NCBI GenBank assembly: GCA_045595845.1
Contig: JAZOBF010000010.1
Span: forward strand, 1 to 11,462
Source: RGIG3009 sp045595845
GTDB lineage: Bacteria; Bacillota; Clostridia; Oscillospirales; Acutalibacteraceae
Direction of reading: 5' to 3'
Length of the DNA: 11,462 bases
Both the position numbers and the translations under genes were made by a program. Under the pieces are notes generated by a model. The model was not told the origin of the DNA. It made no database searches and saw only the letters and a program-made list of their open reading frames with translations. Below are positions 1 through 3,883 of the stretch, one piece after another (the first letter of the stretch is position 1; every line of letters begins with the position of its first letter).

Positions 1-35
1 AGTCCGCTTGGCCTCCGACTTAACCGCTTTTTCAT

Positions 36-92
36 TTCGATTTGTTTCTGCCACGCCCGTGTGAACAGGTCTACCCTGCGGTAGACCGCTTC
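36..92 (+). repeat. 57-bp dispersed repeat, copy 1
   Basis: Runs from TTCGATTTGT to CGCTTC and contains GAACAGG, the loop CTGC and an 8-bp perfect stem (GGTCTACC at 68-75 with GGTAGACC at 80-87). The same 57-base frame occurs without gaps at 248-304 and, diverged, at 11312-11368. Confidence 0.75.
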
Positions 93-181
93 CTCTAATC
101 TCCACGCCGCTCTCAACACCACTCTCCACGCCACTCTCACAACACCCCTACTCTAATTTCTCGCGCTTTTATCCTGTCCGC

Positions 182-196
182 TCCACCGAAAGTAGA
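182..196 (-). promoter_or_regulatory. Operator-like palindrome A
   Basis: Minus-strand core TCTACTTTCGGTGGA. It matches the operator inside the leftward promoter at 1998-2012 at 13 of 15 positions. It is flanked by a conserved GTCCGCTC side arm shared with copies B, D and E. Binding by the repressor at 2091-2957 is inferred from sequence likeness only, and no good promoter lies next to this copy. Confidence 0.5.
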
Positions 197-247
197 GCGC
201 GCGGATAGGGGCGTTTGATTGTTGTGTCCGATAAAACGCTTTTTCAT

Positions 248-304
248 TTCGATTGGTTTCTGCCACGACCGTGTGAACAGGTCTACCCTACGGTAGACCG
301 CTTC
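248..304 (+). repeat. 57-bp dispersed repeat, copy 2
   Basis: Copy in the second tandem unit. It differs from copy 1 at only a few positions. The hairpin loop is CTAC instead of CTGC while the 8-bp stem (280-287 with 292-299) is unchanged. Confidence 0.75.
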
Positions 305-393
305 CTCTAATCTCCACGCCGCTCTCAACACCACTCTCCACGCCACTCTCACAACACCCCTATTCTAATTTTTCGCACTTTTATTCTGTCCGC

Positions 394-408
394 TCCACCG
401 AAAGTAGA
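394..408 (-). promoter_or_regulatory. Operator-like palindrome B
   Basis: Same core as copy A (TCTACTTTCGGTGGA on the minus strand), 212 bases further on in the second tandem unit, again with the GTCCGCTC flank. It is a product of the duplication, so it is not independent evidence of selection on the motif. Confidence 0.5.
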
Positions 409-492
409 GCGTACAGATAGGGATGTTTTGATTGGTGTGCACGGTGCACTCTCTCCCCCATTTATACCCAATTCGCCCCTTTTTGTGTTCGC

Positions 493-507
493 TCCACTAA
501 AAGTAGA
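493..507 (-). promoter_or_regulatory. Operator-like palindrome C
   Basis: Minus-strand core TCTACTTTTAGTGGA, flanked by GTTCGCTC. It lies outside the 212-bp duplication, in otherwise different sequence, so it supports a real motif. It is about 75 bases downstream of a possible leftward extended -10 promoter (581-586). Confidence 0.55.
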
Positions 508-580
508 ACGCTCGGACAAAAAAGAAACGCGCGATATTGCGGCAAGGTGTGCACCTGTCACCTTTTTCAAACTTCGTCGC

Positions 581-611
581 AGTATAGCACATTCACGGCA
601 GTCACCTTCAA
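581..611 (-). promoter_or_regulatory. Possible leftward extended -10 promoter
   Basis: On the minus strand a TATACT (586 to 581) is preceded by TG at the extended -10 position. A TTGAAG (611 to 606) lies 19 bases upstream as a weak -35. It would read leftward out of the window through the repeats, just after the end of the gene at 626-1024. No terminator is seen between that gene and this site. Confidence 0.35.
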
Positions 612-625
612 GTCCCGCAGACGGT

Positions 626-1024
626 TTATTTTTGTGGCTGTTTTGCCAGTATTTCCAGGGCTTTGTTGTGTTCGCGGAGCAGATATTGTTTGGTCTTGTT
701 CAGGACACCTATGATGTCACGCCATGTGTTCCCTTTGACATATCGCAACCGCATAATCCGTCGTTGTAATGCGGAAAGCGGCGCGTGTTGCAACCGCACG
801 ATGTTATGTAGTTGGTGTGTTGCCAAGATTTTGCGAAGAGCCGCACGCTCGGCAAACAGTTCCGTGATGATGGGCAGTTCCTCGTCGGTTGCGTCGCATA
901 GGCGTTCCTCTTCAAGGAATAATAATTCCCGCCATTCCGATTCCACCGCTTCAAGCTCCCGCGTATCCGCTACCACCCGTTGCATTTCCGTTTTCAATTC
1001 CTGTGCTTTGTCACTTAATGCCAT
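626..1024 (-). CDS. Phage-type sigma-region-4-like regulator (DUF1492/RinA/ArpU style)
   Basis: 132 residues, starting at an ATG preceded by a good ribosome site (AAGGAG, 1033-1038). Residues 1-80 are charged and heptad-like, suggesting two long helices or a coiled coil. Residues 82-125 (LSALQRRIMRLRYVKGNTWRD and on) follow the sigma-70 region 4 pattern: a helix ending in LRYVKG, then a helix-turn-helix with W101 and a basic recognition helix (LLREHNKAL). This architecture is typical of small phage proteins of the DUF1492, RinA or ArpU type, some of which activate late transcription; that is family knowledge and the target here is unknown. It is the last leftward gene of the small phage-like block, separated from the gene before it by a terminator (1186-1225) and by palindrome D. 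No strong promoter is visible just upstream, though a weak GATACT (1186 to 1181) is present. The family call rests on pattern, not on alignment. Confidence 0.7.
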   Translation of the reverse strand: MALSDKAQELKTEMQRVVADTRELEAVESEWRELLFLEEERLCDATDEELPIITELFAERAALRKILATHQLHNIVRLQHAPLSALQRRIMRLRYVKGNTWRDIIGVLNKTKQYLLREHNKALEILAKQPQK

Positions 1025-1084
1025 TTTTATGTCTCCTTGTCTTTACCACGATTTTTGTGTTAGGGGTGGCAATGCGACACCCCG

Positions 1085-1096
1085 CGCCTTGCGGCG
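1085..1096 (-). other. Small GNRA-type hairpin in the leader of 626-1024
   Basis: Minus strand reads CGCC-GCAA-GGCG, a 4-bp GC stem closed by a GCAA tetraloop, embedded in GC-rich intergenic DNA (about 1040-1150). Its function is unknown; it may be part of a dispersed element. Confidence 0.35.
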
Positions 1097-1161
1097 ATCC
1101 CCCTCCCTCAACTAAGGAGGTGTTCCTCTCCTACACGCGCCTCGCCCCTCTCCGTGTCCGC

Positions 1162-1176
1162 TCCACTGAAAGTAGA
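1162..1176 (-). promoter_or_regulatory. Operator-like palindrome D
   Basis: Minus-strand core TCTACTTTCAGTGGA with the GTCCGCTC flank, lying between the terminator of the preceding gene and the start of the gene at 1024. It begins 5 bases downstream of a weak GATACT -10-like hexamer (1186 to 1181), so a bound repressor could block that start. The promoter itself is doubtful. Confidence 0.5.
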
Positions 1177-1185
1177 GTGCAGTAT

Positions 1186-1225
1186 CAAAAAGAAAAACCG
1201 CCTGTCTTGACTGTTAAACAGAGGG
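1186..1225 (-). terminator. Intrinsic terminator after the 56-residue Cys-rich gene
   Basis: On the minus strand CCCTCTGT (1225-1218) can pair with ACAGGCGG (1205-1198), with one mismatch and one G-U pair. TTTTTCTTTTT follows at once. The stem overlaps the last codons of the gene ending at 1214. Confidence 0.65.
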
Positions 1226-1384
1226 CTTCGACTCATACTCCTCACATCGCTCGCATACCGTTATCCCGTCCTCATACAATGCCGTCCCGCACACCTCGCA
1301 AAACCCCGATACCCACGGATCGTTTTGGGGATCATATTCGGGACAGTTTACGGGGCAAAACACCCGTCCGCATATCACGCACAT
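1214..1384 (-). CDS. 56-residue eight-cysteine zinc-ribbon-like protein
   Basis: An ATG at 1384 follows a near-perfect ribosome site (AAAGGAGG at 1398-1391) by six bases; the frame stops with TAA at 1216-1214. The product has eight cysteines in four knuckles: C2-x2-C5, C10-x3-C14, C29-x2-C32 and C44-x2-C47. That fits two structural zinc sites, as in small zinc-ribbon proteins, although I recognise no named family. The C-terminal part is acidic (CERCEEYESK). The gene follows the phage replication-like gene in the same leftward unit; the start would lie inside the read-through extension of that gene (1332-1529). A terminator directly overlaps its end. Ribosome site, cysteine spacing and terminator together make a real gene likely, while the role (DNA or RNA binding, or a protein adaptor) is inference. 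Confidence 0.75.
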   Translation of the reverse strand: MCVICGRVFCPVNCPEYDPQNDPWVSGFCEVCGTALYEDGITVCERCEEYESKPSV

Positions 1385-1529
1385 CAAATGCCTCCTTTCG
1401 GCGTACGGTTAACCGCGTGTGGAAACCGTGTGGAATGTTGAAAACTTTCGGCGCGTTGGGATACGGATTAAAGAAAGGATATGGATAAGAATACGGATTA
1501 GGATACGGATTATAGCTGACAACCCGCCG
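1332..1529 (-). other. In-frame open extension after the TGA of the replication-like gene
   Basis: After the TGA at 1532-1530 the same frame stays open for 65 codons to a TGA at 1334-1332. Residues shortly after the stop read RRVVSYNPYPNPYSYPYP; the Asn/Pro/Tyr tract (1458-1514) is made of repeated AATCCGTATCC-like 12-mers. Such NP/YP-rich tails after the winged-helix domain occur, as I recall, in related clostridial phage replication proteins. It may therefore be the lost tail of a longer protein cut by a nonsense mutation. Its last 53 bases overlap the start of the Cys-rich gene. TGA is an ordinary stop elsewhere in this window. Confidence 0.5.
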
Positions 1530-1889
1530 TCAACTGTCTGCCGTTTGTCCGTCATCATCGGGATACGGCGCGGGAAAACGACTTCGCTTGTTGCGGACGC
1601 GCTGATGTTTTTCCCATGTCAGCAGTTGCAAATACGGTTGTCCCTGTGCCTCGTATAACAAGACAAGACCGGCATTCGCAAGCGTGTTCACCGCCTGCTT
1701 TACGGTATCGCTCTCAATATCCTCGCGCAACGGAAACAACCGCGACTTGAGAAGTGACGGCCGTGCATCCATGCGCCCGTAATCGTCACACTGAACGATT
1801 AACCGATAAAAGCACACTTCCTCAAACCACCCGATTCCGTCAATCGTGGCACTCGTACAAATACTTTCTTTCAAAATCCGGTTTGACAT
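1530..1889 (-). CDS. Phage replication-protein winged-helix domain (replisome-organiser N-terminus type)
   Basis: 119 residues, starting at an ATG preceded by GAGGG. The sequence MSNRILKESICTS, then FYRLIVQCDDYGRMDARP (28-44), LLKSRLFPL (47-55), a helix KQAVNTLANAGLVLLYE (64-80) and PYLQLLTWEKHQ (85-96) follows the winged-helix N-terminal domain seen in many clostridial phage and mobile-element replication initiators. Those proteins bind the origin and usually carry a further DnaD-like or linker region; here nothing follows except a basic end (NKRSRF) and an early TGA. It is the first gene of the leftward unit whose perfect sigma-A promoter (1991-2019) is divergent from the repressor, the usual position of a phage lytic or replication gene. 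The protein may be a free-standing DNA-binding domain or a truncated remnant; see the open extension at 1332-1529. Confidence 0.7.
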   Translation of the reverse strand: MSNRILKESICTSATIDGIGWFEEVCFYRLIVQCDDYGRMDARPSLLKSRLFPLREDIESDTVKQAVNTLANAGLVLLYEAQGQPYLQLLTWEKHQRVRNKRSRFPAPYPDDDGQTADS

Positions 1890-1922
1890 TTCCCAATCCC
1901 TCGCTTTCTTTTACCCGTCCGC

Positions 1923-1937
1923 TCTACTAAAAGTAGA
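1923..1937. promoter_or_regulatory. Operator E, perfect palindrome in the leftward leader
   Basis: TCTACT-AAA-AGTAGA, a perfect 6-bp inverted repeat, lies 34 bases upstream of the start codon of the leftward gene and inside its transcribed leader. It carries the GTCCGCTC flank of copies A-D, so it links the array at the left with the promoter operators F and G. Confidence 0.6.
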
Positions 1938-1947
1938 TATGTAGAGC

Positions 1948-1977
1948 AAAAAAGGAGACGACCTGCCATGGTCGCCT
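1948..1977 (-). terminator. Terminator-like hairpin in the leader (possible attenuator)
   Basis: On the minus strand AGGCGACC (1977-1970) pairs with GGTCGTCT (1963-1956), including one G-U pair, with a 6-base loop. CC and then six T residues (1953-1948) follow. It lies only about 10-35 bases after the predicted start of leftward transcription and before the first gene, so it would end or pause most transcripts. It has no gene of its own to terminate. Confidence 0.5.
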
Positions 1978-1990
1978 TCAGGTTACCCCT

Positions 1991-2019
1991 ATTATACTCT
2001 ACTTTTGGTAGAATGTCAA
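1991..2019 (-). promoter_or_regulatory. Leftward sigma-A promoter, perfect consensus, with operator in spacer
   Basis: Minus strand TTGACA (2019-2014), a 17-base spacer and TATAAT (1996-1991) all match consensus exactly. The spacer (1997-2013) is filled by the 15-bp operator at 1998-2012. So strong a promoter would need firm repression. It drives the replication-like and Cys-rich genes. Confidence 0.88.
1998..2012 (+). promoter_or_regulatory. Operator F (TCTACTTTTGGTAGA)
   Basis: A 15-bp imperfect palindrome that fits exactly between the -35 and -10 of the leftward promoter. A bound repressor would exclude RNA polymerase. It is the likely lytic-side operator of the XRE/S24 repressor; assignment is inferred from position and recurrence. 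Confidence 0.7.
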
Positions 2020-2022
2020 GAG

Positions 2023-2031
2023 AAAAGTAGA
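2023..2031 (-). promoter_or_regulatory. Operator half-site H
   Basis: Minus strand TCTACTTTT, the left half of the operator core without a matching right half. It lies between the divergent promoters, midway between operators F and G, and could help cooperative binding. Confidence 0.4.
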
Positions 2032-2037
2032 AATTTC

Positions 2038-2065
2038 TTGCGTTTTTCTACTTTTGGTGTATAAT
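2038..2065 (+). promoter_or_regulatory. Rightward sigma-A promoter of the repressor operon
   Basis: TTGCGT (2038-2043), a 16-base spacer and a perfect TATAAT (2060-2065), about 25 bases before the ATG at 2091. The spacer contains operator G, pointing to negative autoregulation. The -35 is weaker than that of the opposing promoter. Confidence 0.8.
2047..2061 (+). promoter_or_regulatory. Operator G (TCTACTTTTGGTGTA)
   Basis: Shares the first 12 bases with operator F; the right arm is degenerate where it runs into the -10. This suggests weaker binding than at F, as for a repressor that limits its own synthesis only at high level. Confidence 0.6.
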
Positions 2066-2090
2066 AGAAGATAAGAGAGGGGGCACCCGT

Positions 2091-2957
2091 ATGACAATTG
2101 GCGATAACATTCGGCGGCTGAGAGAGTTGCACGAACTGACACAGCGGGAGCTGGGAACCATCGCAGGCGTGAGTGATAAGGCGGTATCCACCTGGGAAAA
2201 CGGTTCAAAGACACCGCGCATGACGGCAATCAAGCGCATGGCGGACTATTTCGGCATACCGGCGGGGGATCTGTTAGCGGAAGGAACCGAAACCACCTCA
2301 CACGCGACGGCATTTTCGCACATGTTGTCGCAATGGTGCCTTTCACAAGGGTGTACTCCCGACCGTTTGGGGGATGAGTTGCACCTGTCGCACGGTCGCG
2401 TCGGGCAATTGTTGGCGGGCGTTGCGCCGACTGCGGAAGAAACCGCACGCATTACCGCATATTTTCAAACTCCCCGAGCGGTACTGCGGGACACCTCTTC
2501 CCCCCTATCGGCGGATGTGCATAATGTGAAACCGGTTCAACTGCCTTCCTGTTCACGGCGTATCCCGGTGCTTGGCCGCGTACCGGCGGGCGTTCCGATT
2601 GAGGCGGTCACGGATATTATTGAAGAAATCGACCTGTCGGGGCATACCGTACAGGACGGGTATGAGTATTTCGGTCTGCTCGTGACGGGTGACAGTATGT
2701 TTCCCGAATACCGCGACGGCGATATCGTGATTTTGCGCGTACAACAAACGGCGCAAACGGGTGACGATGTGGTGGCGTATATCGGCAACGCCGATGCCAC
2801 GCTCAAGCGGTTAACGGTAACGGAAAGCGGTATTCAACTGCGTCCTCTCAATCCCGCCTACGAGATTCGCTCGTTTTCCAACGATGAGATTCGTTCGCTG
2901 CCCGTGACCATTGCGGGTATCGTGATTGAGCAACGGCGGGTAAGGCGGCACGGATGA
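2091..2957 (+). CDS. XRE-family repressor with S24 (LexA/CI-type) self-cleaving domain
   Basis: 288 residues. Residues 4-62 form a classic XRE helix-turn-helix (IRRLRELHELTQRELGTIAG, then VSDKAVSTWENG). Residues 75-131 (LSQWCLSQGCTPDRLGDELH, then LSHGRVGQLLAG) look like a second, diverged HTH. The S24 domain spans about 157-282: the expected scissile Ala166-Gly167 in RVPAGVP, nucleophile Ser202 in GDSMFPEYRDGD and base Lys239 in ATLKRL. All catalytic elements are present, so RecA-stimulated self-cleavage, as in phage CI and LexA, is likely. Start: ATG at 2091 with a purine-rich GAGAGGGGG about 10 bases upstream and a TATAAT at 2060-2065. It is divergent from a phage replication-like gene, like a prophage immunity region. 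Operators in both promoters have the TCTACTTTTGGTAGA core. The stop overlaps the MutT-like start (ATGA). It is probably not the host LexA, because its operators differ from the LexA box at 3467. Confidence 0.88.
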   Translation: MTIGDNIRRLRELHELTQRELGTIAGVSDKAVSTWENGSKTPRMTAIKRMADYFGIPAGDLLAEGTETTSHATAFSHMLSQWCLSQGCTPDRLGDELHLSHGRVGQLLAGVAPTAEETARITAYFQTPRAVLRDTSSPLSADVHNVKPVQLPSCSRRIPVLGRVPAGVPIEAVTDIIEEIDLSGHTVQDGYEYFGLLVTGDSMFPEYRDGDIVILRVQQTAQTGDDVVAYIGNADATLKRLTVTESGIQLRPLNPAYEIRSFSNDEIRSLPVTIAGIVIEQRRVRRHG

Positions 2958-3427
2958 GAGAAACGACATTGTGTTACCTTGAGCGCGACGGTTGCTACTT
3001 AATGTTATACCGCAATAAAAAGCCGCACGATGTAAATGCGGGTAAGTGGATTGGCTTGGGCGGTAAACTCGAAACAAACGAAACGCCGCTTGACTGCGTA
3101 CAGCGCGAGGTGTTGGAAGAAACAGGACTTTCGCTGACGGCGTGTACCTATCGCGGTGTGGTGGATTTTCTATCCGACCGTGACGGCACGGAACGCATGC
3201 ATCTGTTCACCGCCACCGACTGGACGGGAGAACTGCACGCGTGTGACGAGGGTGAACTGCGTTGGATTCCCAAGACCGACCTTGCCCGCTATCCCATGTG
3301 GGAGGGGGATACGGCATTTCTGCAAGCACTTGAGCGCGGCGATCCGTTTTTCACGCTGACACTCACCTACCGCGACGGGCAGTTGGTGGACGCACAGTTT
3401 ACAAACACAACAGAGGCAGTCAAGTGA
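2954..3427 (+). CDS. Nudix hydrolase, MutT/MutX type (8-oxo-dGTP diphosphatase-like)
   Basis: 157 residues. The Nudix box is complete at G37-L59 (GX5EX7REUXEEXGU): G37, E43, R51, E52, E55, E56, G58. Flanks such as LMLYRNKKPHDVNAGKWIGL, DEGELRWIP and PMWEGD resemble MutX/MutT of Gram-positive bacteria, which hydrolyse oxidised dNTPs such as 8-oxo-dGTP and so prevent mutation. Length is normal for that group. Exact substrate cannot be read from sequence, and other nucleotides are possible. The ATG overlaps the repressor's TGA by four bases, so both are made from one transcript and translation is coupled: whatever sets repressor level also sets this enzyme. The terminator at 3412-3440 overlaps the last codons. 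The pairing of a damage-sensing repressor with a nucleotide-pool cleaner suggests a shared stress role (inference). Confidence 0.88.
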   Translation: MRETTLCYLERDGCYLMLYRNKKPHDVNAGKWIGLGGKLETNETPLDCVQREVLEETGLSLTACTYRGVVDFLSDRDGTERMHLFTATDWTGELHACDEGELRWIPKTDLARYPMWEGDTAFLQALERGDPFFTLTLTYRDGQLVDAQFTNTTEAVK

Positions 3428-3440
3428 CCGCCTCTTTATT
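3412..3440 (+). terminator. Intrinsic terminator of the repressor-mutT operon
   Basis: AGAGGCAGTCA (3412-3422) pairs with TGACCGCCTCT (3425-3435) with one mismatch, followed by TTATTTTTTT. It spans the Nudix stop codon and separates this operon from the SOS-type promoter 20 bases on. Confidence 0.8.
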
Positions 3441-3460
3441 TTTTTGTCCAAAACTTTTTC

Positions 3461-3490
3461 TTGACAAGAACATGTGTTCTGTTGTATACT
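3461..3490 (+). promoter_or_regulatory. Sigma-A promoter of the SLOG gene
   Basis: Perfect TTGACA (3461-3466), an 18-base spacer and TATACT (3485-3490), 20 bases before the ATG at 3511. The spacer holds the LexA box. Confidence 0.85.
3467..3480. promoter_or_regulatory. LexA (SOS) box, Bacillus type
   Basis: AGAACA-TG-TGTTCT, a perfect inverted repeat containing GAAC-N4-GTTC, the core of the Gram-positive LexA/DinR box. It fills the spacer between -35 and -10, the standard site for LexA repression. It has no likeness to the TCTACTTTTGGTAGA operators nearby, so a different repressor, presumably host LexA, acts here. Confidence 0.82.
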
Positions 3491-3510
3491 GTCGGCAGGA
3501 GTTGATAATC

Positions 3511-3846
3511 ATGAAAATTGCCATTGTCGGTTCACGCACCATCACCCGGATACCGCTTGAAAATCTGATTCCCCCGCAATGCACCGAAATCGTATCGGGC
3601 GGTGCGCGCGGTGTGGACACCTATGCACGGGAATTTGCCCTGTCGCACGGTCTCAAGCTCACGGAATTTTATCCCGATTATGACCGCTACGGGCGGTCTG
3701 CCCCCCTCAAGCGCAATGACCAAATTGTCGCACACGCGGACATGGTACTCGCGTTTTGGGACGGGGTATCTCACGGCACGATTTATACCATCAAGCAATG
3801 CAAAAAGCAAGGAAAACCCTACCGCGTGTTTCGGTTGGTGAAATAA
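3511..3846 (+). CDS. SLOG-fold (DUF2493/YspA-like) protein under SOS control
   Basis: 111 residues. An ATG further upstream in frame would lie before the promoter, so the start at 3511 with AGGAG nine bases before it is preferred. Motifs follow the small Rossmann-like SLOG fold of the DprA/LOG superfamily: KIAIVGSRT (2-10), SGGARGVDTYA (29-39), then KRNDQIVAHADMVLAFWDG (67-85) and HGT (88-90). SLOG proteins bind nucleotides or nucleotide-derived ligands, and some work as sensors in stress or conflict systems; the ligand of this one is unknown. It is a lone domain with no fused effector. The promoter carries a LexA box, so the gene should rise after DNA damage. It directly follows the self-cleaving repressor and MutT-like enzyme but is transcribed separately. 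The stop lies inside a strong hairpin shared with the convergent mrdA. Confidence 0.82.
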   Translation: MKIAIVGSRTITRIPLENLIPPQCTEIVSGGARGVDTYAREFALSHGLKLTEFYPDYDRYGRSAPLKRNDQIVAHADMVLAFWDGVSHGTIYTIKQCKKQGKPYRVFRLVK

Positions 3847-3883
3847 GCAACGCCCTCACCGCACGGTGAGGGCGTTGCTTATT
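3842..3883. terminator. Bidirectional hairpin between convergent genes
   Basis: A perfect 19-bp inverted repeat (3842-3860 with 3865-3883) and a GCAC loop. It includes the stop codons of both the SLOG gene (3844-3846) and mrdA (3881-3879). T-rich tails are weak on both sides, but the stem ends in A/T-rich pairs. It likely ends transcription from both sides. Confidence 0.75.

Larger units (their letters stand above)
25..448. repeat. Tandem duplication, two 212-bp units
   Basis: Unit 1 (25-236) and unit 2 (237-448) begin with the same CGCTTTTTCATTTCGATT and stay nearly identical for about 200 bases. Landmarks such as the palindrome core (182 and 394) and the GGTCTACC hairpin (68 and 280) are exactly 212 bases apart. 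The last 25 bases of each unit have diverged and contain a small indel. Substitutions scattered between the units mean the duplication is not brand new. Confidence 0.9.
1..625. other. Repeat-rich region with no supported gene
   Basis: I see no convincing gene here. The DNA is built of repeats: two tandem 212-bp units (25-448), each with a 57-bp dispersed repeat, an 8-bp-stem hairpin (68-87 and 280-299), a roughly 23-bp duplicated CTCCACGCC-type tract (100-146 and 312-358) and one copy of the 15-bp operator-like palindrome. A third palindrome copy lies at 493-507. The only open frames on the minus strand simply translate these repeats; both end in nearly the same peptide (RSTFGGADRIK...), as expected from duplicated DNA. 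Confidence 0.7.

Noticed and set aside
25..448. CRISPR array
   Set aside because: Only two long units of 212 bases with near-identical interiors; no short repeats with unique spacers and no cas genes.
137..570. Two minus-strand open frames (137-352 and 349-570)
   Set aside because: They only translate the duplicated DNA and both end in nearly the same peptide. The second would need a TTG start with no ribosome site, and neither resembles a protein.
1530..1532. TGA read as an amino acid genome-wide
   Set aside because: TGA is the normal stop of the repressor, Nudix, mreD and first ABC genes in this window.
1968..2030. Small plus-strand peptide behind AAAGGAG
   Set aside because: It would cross the -10, operator and -35 of the leftward promoter, and no rightward promoter precedes it; the ribosome-like run is explained by the terminator's T tract on the other strand.
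2091..2957. Host LexA
   Set aside because: The N-terminus is XRE-type with a second HTH, not the LexA winged helix, and its putative operators differ from the GAAC-N4-GTTC box.
3424..3510. Upstream start for the SLOG gene
   Set aside because: It would lie before the promoter hexamers and inside the preceding terminator; the start at 3511 has a ribosome site and begins directly with the conserved KIAIVGSR strand.
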